NCBI GenBank assembly: GCA_013400115.1
Contig: VXBP01005070.1
Span: 63,490-127,489, forward strand
DNA from: Rhinopomastus cyanomelas
Taxonomy: Eukaryota; Chordata; Aves; Bucerotiformes; Rhinopomastidae
Direction: 5' to 3'
DNA: 64,000 nt
A program made the position numbers and the translations under genes. This document shows, one piece after another, positions 29,253 to 43,239 of the stretch. The notes below the pieces were generated by a model, which saw nothing but the letters and a program-made list of their open reading frames with translations, was not told the origin of the DNA and made no database searches. The stretch's first letter is position 1. The number at the start of each line of letters is the position of its first letter.

Positions 29253-30019
29253 CCTTCAAACTACTGGTTGGTGCTCAATAATGTAAAAAAAGTGATCCAT
29301 TAATAAAGTAACATTAAAGTATTTATTTTTGTACAGTGAATTTATATTCAGCAGTTAACATGTGTTGGACAACACACAGAAACACAATTCCTGTTTGATT
29401 CTTTTCTCAGCCAGTACAATGATTTATTTATGACTTCTCTAGAGAAAACTGAAATAGGGCATTGAAGCTGCAAGTAGAAGAAAAGGGGACTAAATTATAT
29501 TTAGGAGAACAGTGGAAAAAAATGTGAAAAAAGAAAAACCTACTTCCACATTGAGACATTATTGTCAGTGAAATCCAGGGAGAAAAAAATACATACAAGT
29601 TAATAAAAAATATTTGTATAGAAAATTCTTAGTACCATCAAACAAACACCAGATCAGAACTGGGAAAGTATACTCCATACTCTTAATTCTACATTCCTGG
29701 ACTCATATTTCCGTACTTCCTGTCCTTCATTCCACCCCACTCCTACTTTCTGTTGCACTACAATACTGGATTTTGTTCTTTAAATTGAGGTTTTCAGAAG
29801 GTGGAGTCCAATGTGGCAGTGTATGTACCATTGCAGCCAAAGACCTGATCCATCATAACAGTAAAAAATGCTCCTCAGCTAAATCTCTCAACAGTCTATA
29901 GACCAATACAAGAAGCATGGAGTAAAAAACAGGATTAACTAGAAATGTAGGTACTGTTACAGGGCTTTACATGGTGGAGTAGCTCACATAACTCAAATGT
30001 GGTCATGAATGACTATGTA
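29253..30019. other. Intergenic DNA, no gene recognised
   Basis: AT-rich spacer between CR1 copies; no supported content. Confidence 0.5.
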
Positions 30020-32523
30020 CTTTTTACATAGGACAGACTGACAAGGTGAAGTGGTGGAGTTGCTCTTCATGTAAGTAAGCAACTAGAATGCATTGAGCTT
30101 AACCCGGGGGAAGGTAGTGTTGCAACTTTATGGGTAAGAATTATGGACATGCAAATATGAGTGATGCTGTTGTAGGTGTCTACTACAGACCAGAAACAAA
30201 GAACAAATTTTCAGTAAGGCCTTCTACAGGCAAATCGAAGTAGCCTCAAAATTATGTGCCCTGGTGCTCACGGGTGACTTCAACTTTCTGATACTAGTTG
30301 GAAATACCACATAACCAGGCATAAGCAGTCCAAAAGTTCCTGCAGTGCATTGATGACACTTTCTGCTGCAGATGGTTGAAGTATCAATGAGGAGAAGTGT
30401 AATGCTGGAACTTGTATTAACAAACAAAGGAGGTCTGGTCACAGATGTTAAGATTGAGGGCAGCCTTGGCAGTAGTGATCATGACATGTTAGAGTTGTTT
30501 ATTGTTAGGGAAAGAAGCAGGGTAATAAGTAAAATTTCTACCCTGGACTTTAAAAGGGCTAATTTTATCTTCAAAGATCTACTTAGAAATATTCTATGGG
30601 TTAGGGCTCTAGAAGGTAGAGGGTCCCTTCTCCAAGCTCAAGATAAATGTAGTCCCTTGGAAAAAAAAATCAAGTAGAGGAGGCAGGAGGCCTGCATGGA
30701 TAAGCAAGGAGCTCCTGGAAAAACTCAAACGGAAGACACAAATTTACCATATGTGGAAAAAGGGTATGGCTACTTGGGAAGATTGTAGAAATGCTGCCAA
30801 AGTATGTAAAGACTCAAGAAGAAAGGCCAAGTCTCTCTAGGGTCTAAGTCTGGCTAAGGAGGTAAAAGAAAACAGGAACAGCTTTGTCAAATAAATCAAT
30901 GAGAAAAGGAAAGGTAGGGGAAAAGTGGGTCCAGTGCTAAATGAGATATGGTAACACAGGATGTAGAGATGGTAGAGGTGCTGAATCTCTTCTGTGTCTT
31001 TGCCAGTACTCCTAAGACAAGTTCTTAGTATTCCCAGTCACTGGAAATTCCCAGCAAAACTGGAGAGATAAAGACTCTCCACTGGTCAGTGAGGACTAGG
31101 TTAGAGATCACCTGAATAAACTGAAAACACACAAATCTGTGGGCCCCAATGAGGTGCATCCATGTGTGCTGAGAGAGCTGGCTGATGTTGCTGAGCTGCT
31201 CATTATTTTTGAAAAATCATGCAGAATGGGACGGGTACCTGAGGACTGGAAGAAGGTAATGTCACTCCAGTCTTCAAGAAGGGAAGATCCAGGCAACCAC
31301 AGACCAGTCAGCCTCACCTCCATCTCTAGAAAGGTAGTGGAGCAGCTAATTCTGGCGGTCTACTCTAGTCACGTAGAAGAAAAGAAGGTTATCAGAAGTA
31401 GCCGACATGGATTTACTAAAAGGAAATATTGCCTGACTGATCTAATAAATCTGATATCCTAAAAAGGCATGACCAAATGGGTAAGTGAAGGGAGAGCAGT
31501 GGATGCCATATACTTTGACTTCAGAAAGGCTTCTGATACTATCTCTCATAACATTCTCATAGGCAAAATCAAAAGAAATATGGATTAGTTGAAAAGGTGA
31601 GGTGAATTGAAAATTGTCTCAACAACAGAGCTCAAAGGGTTTTGATCAGCGGTGCAGAGTCAAGTTGGAGGCGCGAGGCCAGGAGTGTTCACCAGAGATC
31701 AGTACTGTGTCCAGTTTTGTTCAGTATCTTCATCCATGACCTGGACGAGAGGATAAAGGGTACCTTCAACAAGTTTGCTGATGATAAAAACTGAGAGCAG
31801 TGGCTGATACAGCAGCAGGTTGTGCTGCTACTCAATGGGATCTGACAGGCTACAGTTGTGGACAAGGGTGAACCTCATGCAGGTCAATAAGGACAAGTGC
31901 AGAGTCCTGCATCTGGAAAGGAATAACTCCAGGCACCAGTACAGATTAGAGGTTATCCTACTGGAAAACAGCTTGTGTCCATTAGGTCTACTGAGGTTCT
32001 CCTTCCCTTCTATTCTGCCCTGGTGAGACCAATCTTGGTGTATGCAATTTTGGGCTCCCCAACTCAAGGAAGACAGGTTTCTACTGGAGAGAGTCCAACA
32101 GAGAGCTACGAGGATGATTAAACACCGCTGCTATGAAGAAAGAGTGAGAAAATTGAGGCTGTTTAGCCTGGACAAGGCTGAGAGGGGATCTTATTAAGGC
32201 CTATAAATATCTGAGGAGTGGGTGTGAAGAGGAAGGGAACACCACTTTTTTGTGGTGCCCAGTAATAGGGGAAGGAATAATGGCTATAAGCTATAGCATA
32301 GGAATTTCCACTGCAGCATGAGAGGAAACTTTTTCATTATGAGAGTCACAGGGCACTGGAACAGGTTATCCAGAGAAGTTGTGGACTTCCCTTCTCTAGA
32401 GACTTTCAAAACCCAACTGTATGCATTCCTGTGTGGTCTGCCCTAGGTGATTCTGCTTTTGCAGGAGTGTTCGATTAGATGGTCTCTAGAGGTTCCTTCC
32501 AACTCCTAACATTCTATGATTCT
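30020..32523 (+). repeat. CR1, longest copy in the window (about 2.5 kb)
   Basis: It runs from the C-terminal part of the CR1 endonuclease domain (VGVYYRP-like at about 30170, GDFNF at about 30270, SLGSSDHDMLE at about 30465) through linker and reverse transcriptase (GPNEVHPCVLRELADV at 31139 on, then a DFRKASDTISHNI-like block at about 31515 and a FADD-like box at about 31775) to the 3' end CTTCCAACTCCTAACATTCT at 32495-32514. Stops and frameshifts are scattered throughout, so it cannot encode a working polymerase. The N-terminal endonuclease and ORF1 are missing. Confidence 0.95.
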
Positions 32524-32749
32524 AAGCTGACTTCTGCAGAATCAGTACCACTAAACTCATACAAATATCTTTCCTTTAAATATAAGTTGAGAAGATGAGG
32601 ACTAACATGGAACAGTTATTTCCTGCTTTAAATCAGTGTTTATTCTTTTTGACTGAGAAAACACACAAAAATTCCGCATGGAAAGCATTATTTTAATAAG
32701 AATGAGAATTACACAAGCATAAAATTAAATGCATTATAATGCTTAACTC

Positions 32750-33400
32750 ACACTGCCAAGTCAGGAGAGAGTTCTTGGAGTCATCACTGATATCTCTTTT
32801 TTTTATAACCAGCACAGTGTTTGGTAGCAGCTGGAAATATGAGATGTTTGCAATCACCAAAAAGATGCTGAAATGAGGTCAGAGGCATCTCCTTGACATT
32901 CAAACATCAGTGAGCCTGTGGATGTTACCATGTCCAGTTCTGCTTTCTGTATTTCGCAAAGCAGGTTAGAGTTAGAGGAAGCTCAGAGAAGGTCAACAGG
33001 CATGCAGCAGAAAAGCTGCTTTGCAAGAATAAATTAGAAGGACCAAAACTCCAGTTTGGAGAAATTAAACCTGACTGAAGACATCATTGTGGTTTACAGA
33101 ACCATGAAGGTAGTTGCCCAAGTGCACAGAAATGATATGTACATTTGCAGAACTAAGGGGCATTTTGTGGAAGAGCTTGAAGATTTTGTGTAAAAATCAA
33201 AAGTTCTTACATAACAAGCGTTGAACTTGAGGAACTTGCTGCCCAGAAGCTTGTAGACACAGAAGAATTAGCAATTTCAAAGTACAATTACAGAAACTAC
33301 TGGGAAGTATGGAGAGTGAAAAGGAAAAGGTATGAGTGTCCTCCTTCATACATCTAGTAAAAGAGGTGTGGATGCTTAGAGAGTACAAGGGGAATGGATC
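32750..33400 (+). repeat. Possible ancient CR1/L3-like fragment
   Basis: Blocks such as CATGTCCAGTTCTGCTTTCT, GAGGAAGCTCAGAGAAGGTC and GAGGAACTTGCTGCCCAGAA follow CR1/L3 order but are strongly diverged. This is a weak call based on order and not on close identity. Confidence 0.4.
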
Positions 33401-34117
33401 ACAGAAAAAGGCCAGGCTCTTTTTGCCTACATAGTATTACCATTTGCTACTGCAGGAGAATGAATAGTGGGCTCAACAGATGACTGATCTCAACAAGAAT
33501 AATATTTATCATCATTATGGTTTGAGGGATGAACATTTGTGGATTCTTATTAACTGCTGAATCAAAATTATAACTGATAAAATGCTTCATCTGTGACAGT
33601 TCTAAGAGCTCAGATGAAGATTTTAGAAGTTCAGGCAGACTGAAATACCTTTCAGTTTCGCTTTCTATGTGCTTCATGATTCTTGAAATTTTATTCCTAA
33701 AATGCTATGCTGCCATTAATTATCCAATCCTAAATTCTGAAAACAAAGTTTAATTTGTTGAAAACTGGATGTAGTTCTAAGATGAGTAGCCTTGCTATGT
33801 TTTATTTGCAACTAATACTCTTCTTGACAGCAATATTGTTGCAGATTCTTTTAGATTAATCTCAGTATATTGAAATTTAGTTCTATCATAGTTTGCATTT
33901 TTGTTTCAAAAACGTTCTTGTTGTAAAGGTTGAAATCTTTTAATGCACAATTTTTGCATTGTTCTGTAAGTGTTATTCAATAGAGAATCAAACTTGCATC
34001 ACACTACAGACATGCAGTTCTGTAATCTTCTGTTACAATAAACTAATACTAATCATACTTTAAATGCACTCTTTTTAGTACAAACAATGGATTAAAATAT
34101 TATAGTTTTCAAATAAA
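33401..34117. other. Intergenic DNA, no gene recognised
   Basis: AT-rich DNA with no supported content. Confidence 0.5.
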
Positions 34118-34327
34118 TGTGATCCGGTTTTGGAATGGGCTGCCCACAGAGATGGTTGACTCACCATCCCTGGAGGTATTCAAGGTTAGGCTGGATGAGG
34201 TGCTGAGTGGCATGATCTAGATGATCTAGATGTTAGGATTACTGGGTTTATTTGGATTTAGGTTGGACTGGATGATCTTTACGGTCTTTTCCAACCTTAT
34301 CATTACTGTGATACTGTGATACTGTAA
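34118..34327 (+). repeat. CR1 3' end with ACTGTGAT tail repeats
   Basis: Begins at CCGGTTTTGGAATGGGCTGC, passes GGTTAGGCTGGATGAGGTGC and ends with ATACTGTGATACTGT. It is the same subfamily as the minus-strand copy at 22546. Confidence 0.92.
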
Positions 34328-34401
34328 TGTATTCAAATGCAACTGATCGTTACACAAATAACAAGTCAGATTTTCCAATATCACTTATTTAGTGCAACGA
34401 T

Positions 34402-34830
34402 AATAGAATCATAGAATCACTACGGATTGGAAGGGACCTCGGATACTCATTTCTTGTGCTGCAAGAAAGTGGTCTTTGAATGTTGACCAGCTATCCAGAG
34501 CTCCCTTGCCTGCCAGTACCCCGTCCCATGGGATTTCCCCTAGCAGTTGCTTGAAAAGGCCAAAGTTGGCCCTCCTAAAGTCCAGGATTGTGGTTCTGCT
34601 AGCTATTCTGTCCCTACCACACGAGACCCTGAACTCCACCATCTATCTCATGGTCGCTGCAACCAAGGCTGCCCTCAACCTTCACTGCTTCTAGCAGTCC
34701 TGCCCTGTTGGTGAGTACAAGATCCAGCAGCGCTCCTCTCCTAGTGGGCTCCTCTACCATCTGCATCAGGAAATTGCCACCAATGCACTTGAGGAACCTC
34801 CTGATGCTTAAATCTGCCACTTTCTTTCCT
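34402..34830 (-). repeat. CR1 with endonuclease end joined directly to the 3' tail
   Basis: The first 40 bases are a normal minus-strand CR1 tail (AATCATAGAATCACTACGG, GATTGGAAGGGACCTCGGA). The rest encodes on the minus strand RFLKCIGGNFLMQMVEEPTR, then GALLDLVLTNRAGLLEAVK, and after a frame change TTILDFRRANFGLFKQLL, which is the end of the endonuclease domain and the linker. The whole reverse transcriptase is missing between the two parts. Confidence 0.9.
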
Positions 34831-37800
34831 CAGAATACTCTTTTACACCGTGCAATCATTCTTGGGGCCTACTTCTCTTGAAGACAGGTGCTGAAAAGTC
34901 ATTATTCCTGTGGTGTCCTTCTCTCATCAACTCAAGTTAATTTTGCATTCTAAAATGTTGGGCATTTTCTGAACAACATATCTGGAAGCAATACTCTCCT
35001 CATCACTACTGCATAGTCTGTAATTTATTAAGTTTGGTTTTAGAGTAGGCAAGTTCATTCTATTACTACCCATATGTCTTGTATGTTGTAAATGTCTAAA
35101 TATTTTTACACTGAAAAATAAAACTAGATTTGTAAAGCATGAAATGTTCTCCAGTAAACATAATTTTTTTTCAGGCTTTCTTTCCTTCTCCTTTTATTTT
35201 TTAATAATTTTGAGGAAGTTACCAATTACTTGCATTTTAGAAAACTCAGTGCTCAATGCAGTGCCTTGGCTAGATATTTTATGACATTGACTGAATTTCT
35301 CTGGTTTTGGTGCTTACGGCTTGCGTGTTTTTATGTGATTTATAATGTTTTTATAATATACCTTGAGGATTTACTTTCTTGTGGGAATTGGTGAGTCCAT
35401 CCTCCTAAATTTACCATTTAAAAGAAATTTCTCACTTAGAAAAATATTAATGCTTTTGAGAAAGAACAGAATTTGACTGAATTGAAAAAAAAAATCTCTT
35501 TTGTGTTGGATTTGATAATTTTTTTTTAATTACCTGCAGTGCAGCCCTGCTGTTTACAAGAAGATATTTGCGACGAACATGTAAAAACGACCAAACAAAA
35601 TGAAATAGCACAAATGGCCCACTAAAACAATGTAAGTTCTGCTATAATGGGAATGTGTGAAGGAATACTGTTGTCAAAATAGATCATAGCCAGATTTCAT
35701 AGTGGGTTGTCTCCCCAAAGGTCCTGCTTTAAGCTTCAAATACACAACCATCTCAGTGATTAGCTAGAAAACTGCACAAAAACTTACTACAAATAAATTT
35801 GACTTACTCCTTAAGAAATTATATATTATCTAGCGAAATGTGTTGAAAATATTTTATCAATATGAAATAACAAAACTTCTTCCAGTTTTCAGAACCATAG
35901 GTGATATTTTCTAAACAAGTTCTAAATTTCTATGGATTTACTTATGAATTTCTAATATAGATTGTGGGAAAATATTGCAAAACCAAATACATCAGCTTTC
36001 TATGTTTTAGTAAAACATACATGCAAATTTTACTGAAGGTCAAAACCAGAATGAATTTATCGAGTTCTAATAATGCTTGTTCATCTTTTAGTTTTCATTT
36101 TTTGAAAGCAGCTTTGTATCTAGAATTACTCAAATTCAAAGACACAAGAACTGCATGTTAGCTGCGTCTGAGCAAGTTTCATTTAATGTCACATGGGGAC
36201 TAGCTATCAACAGAAAATAAAGAGTTCATTACATATTAAGTAAAATGTCAGAAGTGATTAAAGTAGTAATGAAGGAAAGCTGAACAGAAGAAATGCATTT
36301 TTTATTGTAATTTTACACTAAATATTTGATGAACTCATTAAATTTTGTTGCCTTAATCCAGCGATATTTATTTCTCTTACCCTGTATAGCTAAGTACATG
36401 TCTGGTAAAGAAATCTGTGTGAAAACCTTGTTCTTCTTTACTTTGTGCAGCTAACCGCCTCTGCCTGATTTTCAGACCAAGGTGTGCCAGAATTCAGAGG
36501 GAATGTGTGGCTGTTCAGTAGCTGTACCAAGTACAGTAGCTACTTGAGTGTCTTGGTTCCTGTCTGTGCCTTCAGGCATGTTTTATCTGTAAAATTCTGT
36601 GTTAATCAGGCATTAGCATCCACTTTCAATACCATCCTATGCATTAATATTTGAGCTGGAATGAAGACAGACCATTTTCCTACCTGCAACCATTTAATTA
36701 CACATGATTGTCTTTGTGGGAAACCATACATTTAGCAGCAGACAGAAAGCCTATCTGAAAGCTTCACTAATGAAAAAACATGTTTTCAATATCTAGCACA
36801 TCTTTCAAAATGAGTGTGTAGTAATTACTACTGCTAATATAACTTAAACTGGCAGCTCAGACTGTGCAAAGTCTGTTTTAATTCAAAACCAGCATGACTA
36901 ACCATGCACAGTGAAGCATAGGAAATGGTTCCCCAAGCTATGAGAGATTGCAACAGCAAGCTAAAAATGAATTTTCTTATACATTCATTATATCATATAT
37001 TTTTCCTGCAGAAATATCCAAGCTAATTCACATTATTTACTCATTTGCTAATTTAATTTTCCTGTTTATGTTTTCATTGTGACTTCTTGTTAAAGTTACA
37101 AAAACATATGACTCTCAATATCAATTTTTTGATTGTTTTCATTACAAAGTTTGAGGGAATCTTTATTAATTTTTGAAGATATTTGCACCTAGATGGCTGA
37201 TTTTGCTAAAGAGCAGTTTTGAAAAACAGAATTTTCTTAAGAGACAAAAGGTTTTCTATGCATATCTGACAGTGAGCCAGACAGAAGTACTATTATACAG
37301 AAGGGTAGAAACCTGGCTTTTGAGAACAGTGGTAGCAAAAAGGAAAAAAAAAATCCTATTTCCACTGAACAACTGCTTTGAATGGCCTTGGAACTTCCAT
37401 TCCACTAAAATAAGTGCTAATCCATGGAATGGATGGCATACCGTGTATTTCAGAGAGAAAATAACTGCATCTATTTGGCCTATATCCTAGTCAAGATTTC
37501 GAAACTAATGAGTATTTAACATTACAATCTCAAGAATTTTTTTCCTCCTGAGTCCATAAGTATTTTGTAATTCCATCTTGGCCAACTTTATCCTTTCCTT
37601 TCAGGCTGTCCAAAGTGAATCTCCTTATTGCTGCTGCAGTCTCCAGCGCGCACTCCATGTTTGAAGTTCTGAAGAAGAACTTCTGTCTTTATATTAGATT
37701 TTATAATTTCTTTCAATCTCTCAGTGTGCCATACAGTAAACATTCACAATGACTGGTTTGTTTTGTTTGATTTTGGTTGATTTTACACATTTCCAATGTG

Positions 37801-40800
37801 TTAAAGTGCCATGTCCTGTTCTAAGAAAAATATGATGAAGCTGTCTAGTGACAACACAATGAAAGAATTATTTCCTCTTTGCTTTAAGCAAAAGATTTAC
37901 AGTCTGTACAAACCCATCTTTGCTTCAGGAACATCACCACCTTGCAACAAATACCCTCTCAGGCTTCTGGACAAAGAACTACCCTGGCAGTAAAAATTTT
38001 TAAAATAATTTTGTAAATTCTGGTTTTGCTGTTTTGCCACTTAACATTCAATCACAGCTGGCATTCTGAAGAACTGAGGCAAAATACTAGCAATTTAGTC
38101 TTGGAAGCAGTCTTCAAAAGGCTAGATAAAGAAGCTTAACAAATATGACAAAAAGACAAAAAGTTGATCCTTTAACACATACTATGCAGAAAGCAATAAT
38201 GTGGGATAATACCAATGAAGTACGTATCTTCCAGATAAAGCCAAGACTATGTACCTGCTACCCACAAGCTGACAGGATTAAGAGCACAGTCCTCTCCGAG
38301 TCCTCTCCCCTCCCTGAGGCCTGTAAGGAAGCTTACATTTGCTATGGTGCATTACCTGCAAATACTTGAAGTGTTAAAAAATTAGATTAGAAATTAGAAT
38401 TAGTGTACATTAAACAATTAAACAAACAAGCCAGAGCCTGTTTGACATAAACAGGCAGAAAACAGTAAGAACAAGAATTAGTTAAAGAAAATCAACAAAA
38501 GAATGAATAGTGAAAAGGCATCACTTGCCAAAGTGACAAAATTAGGTTTGTTTGTGACTGTTCTTTAGAGGAGAGACATCTGCTATATCACCACATCATT
38601 TCATATTTCTTATCTAAAATGGTAATGGGAACTGTCTCTGACCAAAAAAGCAAGTAATGGTTATCGTTACAATTAAAAAGTATAGAATGTTTTACACAAA
38701 AATGAGAAAGCTAGCCCAAGAGAAAACATTAAACACTTCAGTACAAATTCCAAGTCTCATTTTTTAAGGCTTTAATGAGACTACATTAACTAAATAGCTT
38801 TCATAACATCGTCAGAATATTTTTAGAAGTGCTATACAGGCAATGACTGAACACAGAAAAAAGAAATACAGCAAAATTGCTGCATACGCCAGGACAAAAG
38901 GTAGGTAAACATTTTCAGAAATATGTTATATACATTATGTGCTTTACAGTATTTTAGTATTACTTAAATGCATGAATAGTTATTAAGAAACAGAAAAAGG
39001 GCCTCATTATTGCTGAGTCCAGTTTCTATATCAAGAAATGAATAAATGCAAGAAATTAAGAATACCTACGAAATATGCATTGTGCTAGTATCTTGACAAT
39101 CACTATGTAAATCAACATCTTTTCTAAATGTGTCCCAAACACATATTGTTAAATGTTATCTGTGGCAACCTTTGATGTTCAAGTACATTTATTTTCTGTC
39201 TTTTTTTTTCATTATATAAGACTACTTGGAAGTCTGTGACCACAAAAGCCCGTGGAATACTTTTGAATGACAAGAAGATACTATGTCTTATAATTTGCAA
39301 AATTGGAGATGCTACTATGTACCTTGTTCACATAATCCTGTAGTTCAAGCTGAAGTGGTCATAGCTTACCCATATGTTTTCTTTTCCCTGGAAATCTTGA
39401 ACAATCCTCGAATGATAGTATCTTATTAATGTGTTCAGCACCACAATATTCAACCTATGCTTTTTTCTCAAAGCACATGGTGGTCATAAAAGAGGATGAC
39501 TTCAGTCTGTAGGCTGTGGAAGCCATACAATTGCAACAAGACAGCCCTTTTGGCAGATCCATGTTGTTTGTACCAAAATTATGTTTAAAAATAAAGAGAT
39601 TTAAAAAAAAATTCTTTAAACTTAGAGGAGTAAAAACAGAATGCAAAGTAAGCCCAGAATCAAATGCTCAGAAAAAGGATGCACAGTATTACTTTTCTGA
39701 GAAACAAGTTTCATAGGAAGCAACTTGCAGCACATTCTGTGCAACATTATGAATTTCAGCTTTGTTGGATTAAGTTCTTTTTCAGCCTCAATGATTCTAT
39801 GACTTATCTTTAATTATAATTAATTATTATCTAATAGGCTGCAGTTTTAGAGATACAGTGTGATTGTTTCAAAGATATTACCCAATAAGGAAAATGGATA
39901 ATATTTTGACAGGCCACAACATAGTAAGATTGATATTACAGTCTAATCGCTCTTAATCTTGCTTTTATTTCAAGCTTGTTCTTGGTGCACAACACATGAC
40001 AATTAGCTGCATAAAGAAATGCTTCTGGCTTCATTTACATGGCAGTGACAGTGCTGCAGTGATTCAAAATTCATCCTTAAAACTCTGTCTCTACAGCTGA
40101 CAGCATAAAAATCAAAACAAAATGTAAGGTTGGAGAGTCTCCAGTATATAATGTCTGCAAGCACCAGGTTACTTGCTCTGGAATCTTATTTCTATTTTTC
40201 ACAGCTTAAAATGCATTGAATTCCAAGTTAGTACTTCTGAAATACCATATTGAGCATGTTAGATTAATTTTCCAGAGAAAATAGGGACGTGCCTAAAAAG
40301 TGCACTTGAAAGTAATTTTAGAGGATGTGGTTATCATCTTGCACCTTTGATTACAGTTAAGAGATGGTTTGTAAATGTCATCTTACAAAAAAGCAAAGTC
40401 CTGAGTTTTTGAAAAGACAATCCAGAGAAATAAAAGCTTTAAAGAACTTCTAGAAAAATTACAAAAGTTATTACGGACATATTAATGAAAGACAAAACTT
40501 CAAATGCTTGTGGACTAGCAGTGAAGTAGTCCCTACCCTTTAACTCCTTACCTAATAAAAAGTGATTTAACTAGGTAGCACAAACATAAAATCTTTAGGA
40601 GTAAGAAGTCTTGAAAATACTTTATTTTTGACTGTGACACCCAGAAGTACGACAAGCACTGCAAATATTTTGTCATACACTCTTAAAAACTGCTGTTGCC
40701 ATTTGGCAGATTATGGCCCTGTGTTCCTAGTCTTTTATGTTCAATTCACAAGATGTGTGAAACAACTTCCAAGGATGGTGACCTCAGGCTTACCAAAATA

Positions 40801-41030
40801 ATTCTTGTTCTGGCACACTTGATTATAGCATTCATGCTACTTCAGTTGCTTCTGATGAACATTAAAGACAATGTGAACAATCCATCTGTGTGAACATATA
40901 GTGTTCTCACAATGTGCTAGGACCTTACTTAGTCTGTTCAATTTCTCTGGAGTTGCTCAGCTTTAGAGTTTAAATTCTGCTGCCAACAAGCAGACTAGAA
41001 GTGTAACTTTTAAAATCACCAAACAACTTT
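34831..41030. other. Repeat-poor intergenic desert, 6.2 kb
   Basis: The longest stretch outside the GNAQ side without a clear CR1. A weak tail-like TCAATGATTCTATGAC occurs at about 39787. It is uniformly AT-rich with short ORFs that show no family resemblance; the longest are 37173-37490 plus and 36 to 80 codon frames elsewhere. I see no gene, RNA gene or LTR. Confidence 0.55.
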
Positions 41031-41476
41031 GGGCTGTATCAAAAGAAGTGTAACCAGCAAGTCAAACGAGTGATTCCCTCTACTCTGCTCCTGTGAGACC
41101 TCACCTGGTCTCACAGCCAGTTCTGGTGCCCCAATACAGAAAGGCAATGGAACTATTGGAGCAAGTCCAGAGGATCATTAGGATGATCAGAGGGCAGGAG
41201 CACTTCCGTGAAGACAGGCTAACGGTATTTGGTCTGTTCAGCCTCAGAGAAGGCACTGAGGGGATCCTATAGTGGCCTTACAGATTTAGATCTTAGGAAG
41301 AAATTCCTCACTATGTGGGTGGTGAAGGATGGATACAGGTGGCCCAGGAAGGCTGTGGATCACTCTCTCTGGACGTGTTCAAGGACACATTAAACAGGGC
41401 TCTGAGACATCCGTGGCAGGGTGGGTTGGAACTAGATGATGTCCAAGGTCCCATCTAACAGAAACGATTCTGTGAT
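41031..41476 (+). repeat. CR1 3' fragment
   Basis: Starts GGGCTGTATCAAAAGAAGTG and GGTCTCACAGCCAGTTCTGG, and passes GTGTTCAAGGACACATTAAA and GATGATGTCCAAGGTCCC. It ends with AACGATTCTGTGAT. Confidence 0.92.
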
Positions 41477-42046
41477 TTGGAGTTATCCTTTTCTTAAGCA
41501 GCTGTGTGTGACTTACAATATTTTACATGTTAGGACTGTACTAATTCAAGGTGTTTCCGGTGGGTTTCGCAGTGCCTAGAGCTCTGATCTTAAAGGTGGG
41601 ACATTAAAAGAACAGAAGGTATTTCTGTTTCTCCTGAAGATGACTGATTCATATTTATCTGCCTGTTTGGAAATTGGGAGATAAGATACATGACAAGATT
41701 AGGTTAATTTAGTCTATTAAGGTATTTTAGTAATGTTGCATCTTCAGGATTGAAAGGGTCTTCCTTCCTTCCCTCTGGCTGGAATACCAGTGAGCATTTT
41801 GTCAGGCATAGGCTTCTGTGCTTCTCTTGTGCTGATGTGTCAAAGAGAAGCGCTTACTCTCGTTCTGGTTGGGGAAACTTGCATGTTCCACAGCTGCAGG
41901 AGGCAGAAGGGAGGAACTGCTCATTAACTCTGAATTTAGACTTCCTTCTGCAAGAGAAGGAATCTTAGGTGATAAGAGACAGCAGTACAGAAGTCTTTAA
42001 AATTTAGCCATCTGAGAGACCAGCTAGTCCTTAAAGAACTTGGAAG
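41477..42046. other. Intergenic DNA, no gene recognised
   Basis: No supported content; a 72-codon plus-strand ORF at 41750 has no family resemblance. Confidence 0.5.
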
Positions 42047-42129
42047 CTAGGTGATCTTGCTGTGGCAGGAGGATTGGACTAGATGATCTTTCAAGGTCCC
42101 TTCCAATCCCTAATGCTCTGTGATTCTGT
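42047..42129 (+). repeat. CR1 tail fragment
   Basis: Only the last 80 bases of CR1: AGGTGATCTTGCTGTGGCAG, GATTGGACTAGATGATCTTT and CTCTGTGATTCTGTA. Confidence 0.9.
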
Positions 42130-42251
42130 ATGTTGAACTGGACAGTTGAAAGACACTTTATCCTCCAATCCTCCTCAAACAGCAGAAATGGTTGGCCTCC
42201 TACAAGCCAAGACATGCTGGCAATTAAGGTTCGAAAAGACATTAATTAAAC

Positions 42252-42770
42252 AATAGAATCATAGAATGATGGCTGGAAAGGACCTCCAGGATCAAGTCCA
42301 ATCTTCATCCCAACATCTCCCTAACCAGTAGATCACGGCCTCAAGTGCTTTAGCTACCGGGTTTTTAAACACCTCCAGTTATGGTGATTCCACCACCTCC
42401 CTGGGCAGCCTGTTCCAGTGCCCAACCACTCTCTCAGTAAAGAATTTCTTCCCAATATCCAATCTAAACCTCCCCTGATGCAACCTGAGGCCATTTCCCC
42501 TTGTCCTATCATTAGTAATTTGAGAGAAGAAACCAGCACCAGCCTCCTTTTAGGTAGTTACAGAGAGCAATAAGGTCTCCTGTCAGCCTCCTCTTGTCTA
42601 GACTGCTGCTCTTCATAGGGCCTGCTTGCCAGACCTCTCATCAGTCTTCTCTGGGACCTTCTCTGGATTCTCTCCAGAATCTCAATGTCCTTATCCTGTG
42701 GCATTCACAACTGAACACAGTACTCAAGTTTTGGTCTCATGAATGCTGAGTACAGGCATTTCAATGAGAT
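42252..42770 (-). repeat. CR1 3' fragment
   Basis: Starts with AATAGAATCATAGAATGATGG, has GGCTGGAAAGGACCTCCAGG and runs to CTCAAGTTTTGGTCTCATGA and GCTGAGTACAGGCA. It is a different subfamily from the 42047 fragment, with the GAGGCCATTTCCCCTTGTCC block. Confidence 0.92.
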
Positions 42771-43239
42771 CATTCAAGGTCTGTGTGTTTCTTAGTAGAA
42801 CTATCCTCATTATACTACTAAAATTCACACCCAAGGTCAAATACACCCCAACTCAAGAGAAACCCCTCTCTCCTGAGCATGCATTGTAGAAAGTGGGTTT
42901 ACTGTCACTTTAATATGAAGCAGGGAATTATTAAGCCAATCATATTTAGTTGTAAAGTTGATAATTGCTATATTATTTATGCTACTTAGGATAGTATAAA
43001 CAAGAAATGCTTTTACAAGTCAGGGAGCGAATTTTGTGGATGACCACTTAGCTCTCAGCTTTGCACAAACCTCCATAAAGGAACACCTTGGCTCTTGATG
43101 TAGAATGGCTGTTAATGAATCGGGTGACAGAATCCAGATTTTGAGATGACAGTGCTCATAACCGTGAAGGAATTGCAAATTTTAAGGTCTGTAGTTAAGG
43201 ACTGAATTGGGGCTGCATTTGAGAAGAGCAATGTGACTT
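42771..43239. other. Intergenic DNA, no gene recognised
   Basis: AT-rich spacer before the CR1 at the CEP78 promoter; nothing named. Confidence 0.5.
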
